Of a DNA stretch of 64,000 nt, positions 36,267-44,926 are shown one piece after another (positions within the stretch are counted from its first letter, which is position 1; each line of letters begins with the position of its first letter). A program made the position numbers and the translations under genes. Below the pieces are notes generated by a model. The model made no database searches. It had not been told where the DNA came from and saw only the letters and a list, made by a program, of their open reading frames with translations. The stretch covers positions 558,001-622,000 of the forward strand of contig NZ_CP065139.1 of the NCBI RefSeq assembly GCF_015693305.1. The letters are read 5' to 3'. Source of the DNA: Sphingobium sp. Cam5-1. Its GTDB lineage: Bacteria > Pseudomonadota > Alphaproteobacteria > Sphingomonadales > Sphingomonadaceae.

Positions 36267-37451
36267 ATGGACGCTCGCCTTTCCGCCGCCTGTCCTTTTC
36301 ATCGCGAGGGCGATGACCGCAAGTCAGCCGCAGCCGCCCACGCGGGAGGGACCGTCGATCCCGATATGCGCACCCGCGATTTCGCCGAAGCGCGCGCCAT
36401 CCTCCGCAATCAGAATGTGCGGCAGGCCGGTTTCCTGGCCGAACAGGTCGGCAGGATCGGCAGTGCGACGCGCCAGCCCATCCTGTTCCTCGAAGGCGAA
36501 ACGCATCGCGTTCAGCGCAGCGCCACCGCCCGTTTCTTCACGCCTCGCATCGTCACCACCCACTATCGCGAGTTAATGGTAGAACTCAGCGAAATGCTGG
36601 TTTCCCGGTTCGTGAAGGACAAGACCGCCTTCCTCGACCAGCTCAGCCTTGAGCTAGCCGTCGCCGTTGCCAGCCATATCGTCGGCCTGACCGACAGCGA
36701 TCCCAAGGGGCTGGCAAGACGGCTGGACGTGTTCTTTACCGGCGATTTTCGTCCGCATCCGGGCAAGTTGGCCTCATTGGTCAAATTCGTGCAATCCCAA
36801 TGTCGGGTGCTGTCCTTCTATTATCATGACGTCGCCCCAGCGATCCGCGCACGGCGGAAGCAGCGACGGGACGATGTCATCTCCCACCTTATCGACGAAG
36901 GCTATAATGGTCGGGAGATATTGACCGAATGCCTGGTCTATGGCGCCGCTGGAATGGCGACGACGCGCGAGTTCATCGTCATGGCCGCCTGGCATATGCT
37001 GGAGCGTGAAGATTTGAAGACCGCCTTCCTCGCCGCGGATGAAAAGGGGAAGATCGCCCTGCTGGAGGAGCTGCTGCGGCTGGAGCCGGTCGTCGGCTAT
37101 CTCTACCGCCGCATGCCCGCCGACGGGGCGGAGGCAGCGGGCGCCCCTCCCGGTGCTGCTGTCGCCATCGACGTCCGCGCCGCGAACACCGACACAACTG
37201 CCTTTGGCGAGCGGCCCTGCGAATTTGTGCCGGGCCGGGAAGTCAGCGCCAAATATGGCAATGCGGGCCTCTCCTTCGGCGATGGCGAACATCGCTGCCC
37301 CGGCGCGCAGGTCGCGCTTCAGGAAAGTTGCCTCTTCCTGGAACGCCTGTTGCAGGTGCCGGGTCTGAAGCTCGACCGCGCGCCAACACTGGCGTGGAAT
37401 CCGCTGGTGACAGGCTATGAACTGCGCAATGCCCTCATTTCCTGCGATTGA
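36267..37451 (+). CDS. Cytochrome P450
   Basis: A 394-residue bacterial P450. The haem-binding loop is LSFGDGEHRCPGAQVALQES with ligand C344, and the K-helix ExxR is E268-R271. The I-helix has G229-M-A-T232-T233, so the usual acidic residue next to the catalytic threonine is Ala. The enzyme would hydroxylate or otherwise oxidise a hydrophobic substrate with electrons from a ferredoxin not found here. The N-terminus is short and soluble. It lies 147 bases after the BVMO gene and 15 bases before a truncated globin gene. Confidence 0.92.
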   Translation: MDARLSAACPFHREGDDRKSAAAAHAGGTVDPDMRTRDFAEARAILRNQNVRQAGFLAEQVGRIGSATRQPILFLEGETHRVQRSATARFFTPRIVTTHYRELMVELSEMLVSRFVKDKTAFLDQLSLELAVAVASHIVGLTDSDPKGLARRLDVFFTGDFRPHPGKLASLVKFVQSQCRVLSFYYHDVAPAIRARRKQRRDDVISHLIDEGYNGREILTECLVYGAAGMATTREFIVMAAWHMLEREDLKTAFLAADEKGKIALLEELLRLEPVVGYLYRRMPADGAEAAGAPPGAAVAIDVRAANTDTTAFGERPCEFVPGREVSAKYGNAGLSFGDGEHRCPGAQVALQESCLFLERLLQVPGLKLDRAPTLAWNPLVTGYELRNALISCD

Positions 37452-37466
37452 GAGGGCCGAATACTG

Positions 37467-37850
37467 ATGAGCGAAATAAACGAAGAGGATATCGACCGGC
37501 TGGTCCCCGCATTTTACGATCGTGTGCGCACTGACCCGATCCTTGGCCCGATATTCAATCAGGCGATCGACGACTGGCCGCTTCATCTGGAAAAGTTGAA
37601 GGCATTCTGGTCATCGGTGATGCTGGGAACCGGCCGGTACAAGGGCCAGCCGATGGTCGCGCATGTCCGGCACGAACCGCACATGACCGCCGATAATTTC
37701 AGCCGCTGGCTTGCCCTGTGGCGACAGACGAGCGGTGAGATCCTCGCGCCAGACGTTGCAGCGGCCTTTCAGGAGAAGGCCGACCGGATCGCGGAAAGCC
37801 TGCAACTGGGCATTCAATTCTACCGCGACAGAAACGCTCGAACCGGGTGA
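37467..37850 (+). CDS. Truncated haemoglobin, group III type
   Basis: A 127-residue globin in the 2-on-2 style. ALVPAFYDRVRTDPILGPIF-type N-terminus (here RLVPAFYDRVRTDPILGPIF), FWSSVMLGTGRYKGQP, and the proximal region HEPHMTADNFSRWLALW place it in group III. Such proteins handle O2, NO or peroxide, and some share operons with monooxygenases. It begins 15 bases after the P450 and is probably cotranscribed; helping supply oxygen to or protecting the P450 is only inference. Confidence 0.85.
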   Translation: MSEINEEDIDRLVPAFYDRVRTDPILGPIFNQAIDDWPLHLEKLKAFWSSVMLGTGRYKGQPMVAHVRHEPHMTADNFSRWLALWRQTSGEILAPDVAAAFQEKADRIAESLQLGIQFYRDRNARTG

Positions 37851-37854
37851 GCAT

Positions 37855-37877
37855 GGACGGTCGCAACGCAACCGTCC
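37855..37877. terminator. Hairpin between globin and LLM monooxygenase 1
   Basis: GGACGGT (37855-37861) and ACCGTCC (37871-37877) are perfect arms around a nine-base loop between two convergent stop codons. Possible bidirectional terminator; no T-run. Confidence 0.5.
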
Positions 37878-37901
37878 GCCACGTATGCCGACAACCAGTC
37901 C

Positions 37902-39206
37902 TCAAAATTCGCGCAAGATTTCGCGCAGCGTCGTGCCCTCATACTCAGTGCGCACCGCGCCCGCCTTCTGAAGCGCAGGGATGACCCCATTGACCAGATC
38001 GGGCAGTTGGCGATTATAGCCGGACCCTTCGATCAATATGCCGTCGCCACCCACTTCGTCCATGACCGCCATCAACTGATCCGCGACCTCTTGCGCCGTG
38101 CCCCTGAACCGTGAGCCGCTGCCCCCTTTCCCTGAGGAAAACAGGTCGCGAAGGGATTTGCCCTCTTCCCGCCCGGCCTTCTTCATATGTTCCAGCGCAC
38201 TGGTGTGGCCGCCCGCCACAATATCCTGCGGCACGGGCGCATCCACGTCGTAGAGCGAAAAGTCGATGTCGAGCGAGGATGATGCCATGACGATATTATG
38301 CTCGAACGCCGCCTGCTTTTCGGCCTCGGTCATTTCGGGCGGCTCTCCGCCATCGGGCAGGATGTTGACCGGCGTCAGGAAGAACACCTTGATGCTATCA
38401 GGGTCGCGGCCCTGCTTTTCGGCGCGGTTGCGGATGTCCTCGCGATAGGCCTTCATGCCCTTCACCCCGCCGGTCATCATGCCCAGCACGACTTCGGCAT
38501 TCTTCGATGAGAAATCACGGCCCCGCTCGGATGCACCCGCTTGCGCCAGAACTGGATAGCCCTGCGGCGATCGCAGCGTGTTCAGCGGCCCGCGCGAACG
38601 GAAATGCTTGCCCTCGAAATTGATGGTGTGAACCTTGGTATGATCGACATAGACCCCCGTCTCGGTGTTAGCGACCAGTGCCCCTTCTTCCCAGCTATCC
38701 CACAGCTTCTTGCACAGTTCGACGAATTCATCGGCAATGTCATAGCGCTCGCTGGGCGGCAGCAGCTTTTCCATGCCAAAGTTCAACGCCGCATTCTTCT
38801 CGCTCGATGTCACCATGTTCCATCCCGCGCGCCCCTTCGTCAGGGAATCGATGGTGGAAAGCAGCCTTGCAAGCAGATAGGGCGGGTAGAAGGTGGTCGA
38901 AGCTGTCGCGATCAGGCCGATATGCGACGTTTCCTGCGCCATTACCGGCAGCAGCGGTAACGGATCGAGCTTGGGCGACAGCGTCGCATTCTTAAGGTCC
39001 AGTTCCATCGAGCCACCGTAGCGATCGCCAACGATCACCGTGTCTTCGAAGAAGATGAAGTCGAACTTCGCCGCCTCCAACATCTTGGCCAGTTCCTTGT
39101 GGTAGGAACCATCAGCCCATTGCGAGCCAAACTCCTTGCCATCGCCCGGCCAGGACGTCGCGCCAAACTTCGTGAAATAGCCAAGGTGGAACTTCTTGTG
39201 GGCCAT
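37902..39206 (-). CDS. LLM-class flavin-dependent monooxygenase 1 (NtaA/DszA-like)
   Basis: A 434-residue luciferase-like TIM-barrel protein. Family features include FHLGYFTKFGATSWPGDG at the start, IGLIATASTTFYPPYLLARLL, the FMN region RAGWNMVTSSEKNAALNFG, and YPVLAQAGASERGR. Members such as NtaA and DszA use FMNH2 supplied by a separate flavin reductase to oxidise xenobiotics; no reductase gene is in the window. It is almost a copy of the gene at 50182-51486 (about 40 differences by eye). Its promoter region contains a GTTGA-N6-TCAAC site at 39332-39347. Confidence 0.9.
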   Translation of the reverse strand: MAHKKFHLGYFTKFGATSWPGDGKEFGSQWADGSYHKELAKMLEAAKFDFIFFEDTVIVGDRYGGSMELDLKNATLSPKLDPLPLLPVMAQETSHIGLIATASTTFYPPYLLARLLSTIDSLTKGRAGWNMVTSSEKNAALNFGMEKLLPPSERYDIADEFVELCKKLWDSWEEGALVANTETGVYVDHTKVHTINFEGKHFRSRGPLNTLRSPQGYPVLAQAGASERGRDFSSKNAEVVLGMMTGGVKGMKAYREDIRNRAEKQGRDPDSIKVFFLTPVNILPDGGEPPEMTEAEKQAAFEHNIVMASSSLDIDFSLYDVDAPVPQDIVAGGHTSALEHMKKAGREEGKSLRDLFSSGKGGSGSRFRGTAQEVADQLMAVMDEVGGDGILIEGSGYNRQLPDLVNGVIPALQKAGAVRTEYEGTTLREILREF

Positions 39207-39331
39207 CGACGGAAACCTTTCTCACCAGCATTTCCACGCCTGTTCCCCCTATGCATCCTCAACATATGGAAACGCAGGCATGTCGCCGGAGCCGCTTAAG
39301 CGGCCCCGACGCTCGCTGAACATTATCAATA

Positions 39332-39347
39332 GTTGACGATGTTCAAC
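39332..39347. promoter_or_regulatory. Operator GTTGA-N6-TCAAC upstream of LLM monooxygenase 1
   Basis: Exact palindrome GTTGA-cgatgt-TCAAC, 126 bases upstream of the LLM1 start in the 184-bp gap to the MFS gene. It is a member of a six-site family in this window; here there is no perfect tandem partner. Confidence 0.7.
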
Positions 39348-39390
39348 CAAATGGCGAGTGAATTTATCCGCCCTTGCGGAACGCCTTTTT

Positions 39391-40665
39391 TCAGGCTGCT
39401 TTCGCAGGCGGCAGCCCGGCGTCGGGAATGTCCAGATGCACCTCCCTATTGCGCGCATGATATTTGCTCATCCCGAAGAATATGGCAGCGGCAGAGGCGC
39501 AGAGTGCAAACACGCCGACAAATACCGGTTCATAACTGCCCGCAAAGTCACGCAACCATCCGGCGGCAGGCGACATGAAGAAGGAGAATGGCAGCGTCAT
39601 GACACCCAGCAAGCCCAGGACCTTTGGCAAGGCGTCAAGGCCATATAGCTGAACAACCAGCGCGCTGATCGGAGGGAAGACGGAGGCGCCGCAAAAACCG
39701 ATCAGGAACGCCGCGACATTCAATGCGAGCATCCCTCCTGACATGCCCATGATTGCCCAGGCAGCAGCGAAGCCCAGACCGACGAGGCCGAGCGTCCTGG
39801 CCGGACCGACCCGATCGCACGCAAAGCCCGCCACCAGCGATCCGACGATGCTGGCCGCGCCTGAAACGGCGAGCAGCACTGCTCCCGTCTGCAAAGACCC
39901 ATGATATCCTTCGACGATGGGCAGAAGATGCGCGCCACCCGTGATGGCCGTGCCATTCAGGATGCCGTCACCGACCGCGATCAGCCAGAACAGCGCGCCG
40001 CTCAAAATAGCGATCTGCGTCGGACCCGATGTCACCCCCTCGGCCCAGCCGGATTCGTCCGGCGCTTCGACCGGCGGATCGATCACCGTCAAGGTCAGCG
40101 GCAGCAAGAGCAGATGCAAGCCGGCAAGCAACAGGAAGAAGCTCTTCAATCCATAATTTTGGATGATGCTCACCCCAATGACGGGCAGGACGGTCACGAA
40201 TAGGGGCAGAAAGGCAATGCCCATCACCTTGCCCCGCGCTTCGGGATACCAGCCACTCGCCAGGACCGCAGGCGGCAGGGCGGAAAACAGGGCAGCGCCG
40301 GGACCGATCAGAAGGCCGCATGCAGCCAGCGCCATCGGCATTGTCGGCGCATAAGCAAGCGCCGTGTATCCGACCATGGATATAAAGACGCCTGTCGACA
40401 TGACCTGGCGAAGGCCCCAGCGACCAATCGCCACGGCTATCAGCGGACCAAATGCGGTGAGCGACAGGATGGCAAGGGAGAGAGCCATCGTGGCCATGGC
40501 CAATGACGCATCATATCGATCCTGCAATGCAAGGACGCTGACGCCCAGACCACCGAACGCACAACCCGTCCCGACATTTTGCGCAAGCATGGCCCTGAAA
40601 AGCATCCCACGCTTGCGTCGCTTCAGCGCGATGCCCTGACCACCCATGCCCACAACTTCAGTCAT
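39391..40665 (-). CDS. MFS transporter
   Basis: A 424-residue protein with about twelve membrane helices of the major facilitator superfamily, resembling monocarboxylate/oxalate-type transporters (FLIGFCGASVFPPISALVVQLYG and FAVAIGRWGLRQ-type loops, here LIAVAIGRWGLRQVMSTG). It is probably an inner-membrane importer or exporter for the compound handled by the neighbouring LLM monooxygenase. It starts MTEVVGMGG with a basic GIALKRRKRG lead. A GTTGA-N6-TCAAC palindrome lies 165 bases upstream, as for LLM1, so it may be a member of the same regulon. Confidence 0.88.
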   Translation of the reverse strand: MTEVVGMGGQGIALKRRKRGMLFRAMLAQNVGTGCAFGGLGVSVLALQDRYDASLAMATMALSLAILSLTAFGPLIAVAIGRWGLRQVMSTGVFISMVGYTALAYAPTMPMALAACGLLIGPGAALFSALPPAVLASGWYPEARGKVMGIAFLPLFVTVLPVIGVSIIQNYGLKSFFLLLAGLHLLLLPLTLTVIDPPVEAPDESGWAEGVTSGPTQIAILSGALFWLIAVGDGILNGTAITGGAHLLPIVEGYHGSLQTGAVLLAVSGAASIVGSLVAGFACDRVGPARTLGLVGLGFAAAWAIMGMSGGMLALNVAAFLIGFCGASVFPPISALVVQLYGLDALPKVLGLLGVMTLPFSFFMSPAAGWLRDFAGSYEPVFVGVFALCASAAAIFFGMSKYHARNREVHLDIPDAGLPPAKAA

Positions 40666-41042
40666 GCATTTACCGCCTTTGCGACTGGACGAGCGATCGT
40701 CCCCAAAAATTGTCCGACCACCGCCAGGAAGATGGTAGGCCCATCACTTCTCCAGCGAACGCTTCTTCCAAAGTTCAGGCAAAGTGTTGGCGGCGACCCG
40801 GCGCGAATCGACGGGATGCTGGCCCACCCGTTGACGTTCGTCAACTGTTTCATCAGGCGCCATTCCATGAACGCCATGGTTATTTCGCGAATGTGCGTGA
40901 ACACCGCGCCAAAGACCGTTCTTCCACCTCAACATGGATCGGTCATTATGGTTCCCAGGCGGCCTTGCGGCCAGCCAACGGAGCCCTCCTGGTCGAGGAA
41001 CTCAGCCGCGCCGACGTCGGCCTAAACGCGCGCCCTGCGTCC
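40666..41042. other. 377-bp intergenic region
   Basis: No gene recognised between the MFS transporter start and the RTX protein stop. It contains the operator at 40830-40845. No convincing coding frame or relic was identified. Confidence 0.6.
40830..40845. promoter_or_regulatory. Operator GTTGA-N6-TCAAC upstream of MFS transporter
   Basis: Exact palindrome GTTGA-cgttcg-TCAAC, extended by C/G pairs (CGTTGACG..CGTCAACT partly), in the region upstream of the MFS gene. On the minus strand it contains TTGACG, a possible -35 box. Same motif as at LLM1, TonB receptor 2 and PhyH3. Confidence 0.7.
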
Positions 41043-44000
41043 CTAGATAAAGCTACTCACATCCACGCCCGCCAGCGTATTGACGCCGACCAGCATCACG
41101 CTCTGTTCGAATGTGCCGTCGCCATTGCCGTCGTAGAATATCCAGCCGTCGGTCGTTCCGGCGATGAAGGTCACATGGTTGACGCCCGCCGTCGCCTGGG
41201 CAGCGCTCAGCGCATCGGCGAAATTGTTCGTCGCGATCGCCGCCTCGGCGTAATTGGCGGCGGGCAGGCTTCCGTTCAGGAAATCGAAGTCGATGCGATC
41301 CCCCTCGCTGATGCGGAAGTCGTTGATGCGGTCATAGCTGGAACTGTTCAGCGATGATGCCAGCCCTGCAAAGACGAAGGTGTCCGCCTCCGTGCCGCCC
41401 GTCAGCGTATCCTTGCCTGCGCCGCCGATCAGGATGTCGGCGCCCGCGCCGCCCTTCAAAGTGTCGGTCGATGCCCCGCCATCCAGAAAGTCGTCGCCCG
41501 CTCCACCGTCCAGAAGGTCGCCGCCGTCTTCGCCAAACAATCTGTCGTTGCCGCCATTACCCACCAGCGAGTCATTGCCCAACCCGCCCCACAGGCTGTT
41601 CGCGCCGCTATTGCCGGTCATGGTGTTGGCCATATCATTGCCAATGCCGTCGATATTGCCAGTGCCGGTCAGCACCAGTTTTTCGACTTCCCCCGCCATA
41701 CGATAGCTGACGGATGCATTGACCTGATCGGTGCCGCCGCCCACGGCTTCGATGACAATGTCATCATTGGCGGCATTGCCGTCATCGGACCAGCTGTCCA
41801 CCACATAGACGTCATCGCCCAGGCCGCCGGTCATGTTGTCCGCGCCAGCGCCGCCGTCCAGGCTGTCATTGCCCAGCCCGCCGATCAGCGTGTCGTTCCC
41901 CTCGCCGCCATACAGCAGGTCGTTATCATCACCGCCATCCAGCAGGTCGTTGCCGCCATTGCCGGACAAATTGTCCTGTCCCAGTCCGCCGAAAATCTGG
42001 TTGGCGGCCTCATTCCCGACGATGATGTTGGCAAGGTCGTTGCCTATGCCATTGATCGGGGCAAGCCCGGTCAGGGTCAGCTTTTCGACCTCCGCCGCCA
42101 TCCGGTAACTCACCGACGCGTAGACAAGATCGGTGCCGCCCGACGCCAGTTCAATCACCTGATCGTCATTCCCGGCAAAGCCGTCCTCGGAATAGGTGTC
42201 GACATAGAAGGTGTCGTTGCCCGTACCGCCATCCATATAGTCCGCGCCTGCGCCGCCATCGATGATGTCGTTCCCCGCCATGCCATAGATGGTGTCGTTG
42301 AGTGCGGTCGTCTGGTAACCCAGCACGCTCGTCGTCGGATTGATGCTGTTGTTGCCGGACGATCCGATGATGGTCTTGCCGATTTCCGATATGTCGGTGA
42401 TGCTGATGGACAGCAACTGGTCATCAACATAACTGCCATCGGTCGCCCGCACGATCAGCTGGTACACGCCGTCCTGATCCGCATCCAGGCGGTTTTCATA
42501 GTCCGCCGGGGTCAGGAATGACACAGCGCCCGTCACCGCGTCGATCGTGAACAGCGCCGCATCGGCCCCACCCGCAATCGCAAAGCTGGGGGCCGTCCCG
42601 TCCGCGTCGGCGCCCGTCACGGTGGTCACGGCCGTCTGATTTTCCGCCATGCTGATGGCCGCGCTGGCTCCGCCCCCATTGGAGGTGATGACCGGCGCAT
42701 TGTCATTGACGTTGGCGATGGTGATCGCCAGCGTTTGCGCCACGTTGTTGGTGCCATCGCTGGCCGTGACGACGACATCATAAGTGCGATCGCCATTGAC
42801 ATCATTGGGCGCTTCGAAATCGGGCGCCGCCTTGAAACTGAGCGCGCCGGTCACCGCATCGATCGTAAACAGCGCGGCGTCCGCTCCGCCACTGATGCTG
42901 TAACCCAGCGCCGTGCCATCGGCATCGCTCGCCTGCACCGTCGCTGCCAGCAAGCTGTTTTCCGCCACCGACAGCGCCGCCGATGCCGCCCCGGCGTAGG
43001 ATGTAAGGACCGGTGCATTGTCGTTGAGGTTAGCGACCGTGACCGCCAGCGTCTGTCGATCAGCGTTCGAACCGTCACTGGCCTGCACGATCACGTCATA
43101 GACATTGTTGTGATCGGCATCCGCCGCCGCTTCATAGTCCGGCCCGGTCTTGAAGCTTAATGCGCCCGTCGCAGCGTCGATGGTGAACAGCGCGGCGTCA
43201 GCGCCGCCCGCTATCGAATAGCTGATCGATGGGCCATCGGTGTCCGTCGCGGTAACCGTGGTGACGGCGGTCGCATTCTCATTGATCGTGATCGCGGCGG
43301 CGGCGTCACCGCCGTTGGAGGTGATGACCGGCGCGGCCCCATCCGCCACATCGCGCACGGTGACGGACAGGCTCTGGGTGTCCACGCCGCCATTGCCGTC
43401 ATTGGCGGCGACGATCAGCTGATAGACATTGTCGCCATCCGCGTCCGCCGGATTTTCGAAGTTGGGCGCAGCCAGAAAGCGCAGCGCGCCCGTCACGGCA
43501 TCGATAGCGAACAGCGCCGCGTCAGCGCCGCCAGCAATCGAAAAGCCTATGGTCTGGCCAGCGTCCGTGTCCGTCGCAGCGACGGTGGTCACCGCTATGC
43601 TGTTCTCATCGATGGACAGCGCGGCGCTCGCGCCACCGCCATTGGATGTGATGACCGGCGGGGCATTAAGGCCCGTCGACGGGATCGTCACATCGGCGAA
43701 CTCGAAAAATTCGACGTTGCGGATCGTCTTGGTCCCCTCGGGCGATCCGGGACGCAGGTCCCCGGCAATATAGCTGCCGTCGGGTTGAAGCGTGAAAATA
43801 TAATCCGCCCGGTTCCCGGAAAAGACCAGCGTGTCGATGTCCGCGCTGCCGTCGATCAGGTCGTTGCCCGCCCCGGCCAGGATGCGATCGTTGCCCGCAC
43901 CGCCGTGCATATAATCGTCGCCAGCCCCGCCATCGAGCAGATCGTCACCCGTGCCGCCGTACAGCTCGTCATTGCCCGCGCCGCCATAAAGCTGGTCATT

Positions 44001-44780
44001 GCCGGAATCGCCGTTCAGCGTGTCGTTGCTGGATGTGTTCGCGTCATCGCCATATAATATGTCGTCGCCAGTGCCGCCCGACAGCGTATCGCCGCCCGCC
44101 TGGCCATAGAGGATGTCATTGTCATCCCCGCCGTTCAACTTGTCGCTGCCCCGGCCACCCCAGATCAGGTCATTGCCAGCACCGCCATCAATGATGTCGT
44201 CGCCCGAGATATTGTTGAACCCCAGATCGTCGCCATAAAGCCGGTCGTTGCCCAACCCGCCTGAGATGTTGTCGCTGCCGCGCCAGCCGAAGATGATGTC
44301 ATCGCCTGCGTCACCCTGAAGATTGTCCTTGCCCGCGCCGCCCACGATGATGTCGTTGCCCGCGCCACCCTGAACCAGCACGTCTTTCGCATAATCGATA
44401 CCGCCAACGCCGTGGTTGGTCAGGTCGATGACATCATCGCCATCGCCCAGCCAGAACTGCTCGATATTGTCGAAGCCGCCAAAGCCGCCCGAAATGGTCC
44501 CGTTATTATAGAATATTGCGTCGGACAGGTTGGACCCATAGACGATATCGGTGCCGGTGCCGCCCAGCAGCAGATCCATGGAAATCTGGATATTGGACGC
44601 GGCGATCTGATATTGGGTCCCGGCGTCGGTCAGGATCGCCGTGTTCCACACCAGCTGCGCCAGAACCGCATCGGGCCGCACGATGTCCAGGTTCGACAGG
44701 CGGGTGAAGGCAAAGAACAGGTCTTTCTCTGCCGTACCGGTGACCGTCGAGCTGCCGACAACATTATAATAGCTGGCCAT
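41043..44780 (-). CDS. Giant RTX calcium-binding protein with cadherin-like repeats
   Basis: A 1245-residue secreted protein. An N-terminal segment (1-75) precedes a first RTX block (about 70-330) of GGxGxDxUx nonapeptides (GGAGNDIIVGGAGKD, GGTGDDILYGDD), followed by four cadherin-like repeats of about 105 residues (about 371-798; each with ADAALFTIDAVTGAL), a second RTX block (about 800-1150) and a C-terminal part ending VGVNTLAGVDVSSFI, the place of the type I secretion signal. Calcium would fold the RTX parts outside the cell. The ABC and HlyD genes of the exporter lie just upstream, so it is their likely cargo. Probably an adhesin or surface-layer protein; no enzyme domain is visible. Confidence 0.9.
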   Translation of the reverse strand: MASYYNVVGSSTVTGTAEKDLFFAFTRLSNLDIVRPDAVLAQLVWNTAILTDAGTQYQIAASNIQISMDLLLGGTGTDIVYGSNLSDAIFYNNGTISGGFGGFDNIEQFWLGDGDDVIDLTNHGVGGIDYAKDVLVQGGAGNDIIVGGAGKDNLQGDAGDDIIFGWRGSDNISGGLGNDRLYGDDLGFNNISGDDIIDGGAGNDLIWGGRGSDKLNGGDDNDILYGQAGGDTLSGGTGDDILYGDDANTSSNDTLNGDSGNDQLYGGAGNDELYGGTGDDLLDGGAGDDYMHGGAGNDRILAGAGNDLIDGSADIDTLVFSGNRADYIFTLQPDGSYIAGDLRPGSPEGTKTIRNVEFFEFADVTIPSTGLNAPPVITSNGGGASAALSIDENSIAVTTVAATDTDAGQTIGFSIAGGADAALFAIDAVTGALRFLAAPNFENPADADGDNVYQLIVAANDGNGGVDTQSLSVTVRDVADGAAPVITSNGGDAAAAITINENATAVTTVTATDTDGPSISYSIAGGADAALFTIDAATGALSFKTGPDYEAAADADHNNVYDVIVQASDGSNADRQTLAVTVANLNDNAPVLTSYAGAASAALSVAENSLLAATVQASDADGTALGYSISGGADAALFTIDAVTGALSFKAAPDFEAPNDVNGDRTYDVVVTASDGTNNVAQTLAITIANVNDNAPVITSNGGGASAAISMAENQTAVTTVTGADADGTAPSFAIAGGADAALFTIDAVTGAVSFLTPADYENRLDADQDGVYQLIVRATDGSYVDDQLLSISITDISEIGKTIIGSSGNNSINPTTSVLGYQTTALNDTIYGMAGNDIIDGGAGADYMDGGTGNDTFYVDTYSEDGFAGNDDQVIELASGGTDLVYASVSYRMAAEVEKLTLTGLAPINGIGNDLANIIVGNEAANQIFGGLGQDNLSGNGGNDLLDGGDDNDLLYGGEGNDTLIGGLGNDSLDGGAGADNMTGGLGDDVYVVDSWSDDGNAANDDIVIEAVGGGTDQVNASVSYRMAGEVEKLVLTGTGNIDGIGNDMANTMTGNSGANSLWGGLGNDSLVGNGGNDRLFGEDGGDLLDGGAGDDFLDGGASTDTLKGGAGADILIGGAGKDTLTGGTEADTFVFAGLASSLNSSSYDRINDFRISEGDRIDFDFLNGSLPAANYAEAAIATNNFADALSAAQATAGVNHVTFIAGTTDGWIFYDGNGDGTFEQSVMLVGVNTLAGVDVSSFI
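42386..43668 (-). repeat. Four tandem cadherin-like coding repeats
   Basis: About 315-bp units inside the RTX gene encode near-parallel copies with the core SIAGGADAALF(T/A)IDAVTG and (N/D)(V)YQ/DVIV.A.DG. They are diverged enough to be stable but could still recombine. Confidence 0.8.
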
Positions 44781-44926
44781 ATCGTCTCCCCATCTCGTGC
44801 CAGGATGGCTGGGGCCTGCCCCCCGGCCCGGAGCATGTGCAAAGCTGATACCCTCGAACCGGCCTGCGCTGCGAAGATCATCGGGATATGGAGGCCACCC
44901 TTAAGGATAAGGCCCCGCCAACAGGC

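Noticed and set aside
40666..41042. Small open frames on both strands in the gap before the RTX gene
   Set aside because: No ribosome site, no recognisable protein family and no consistent frame; treated as intergenic apart from the operator.
42386..43668. Regular repeats in the RTX gene as a CRISPR array or tandem satellite
   Set aside because: Units of about 315 bp stay in frame and encode cadherin-like modules; no short identical repeats with unique spacers.
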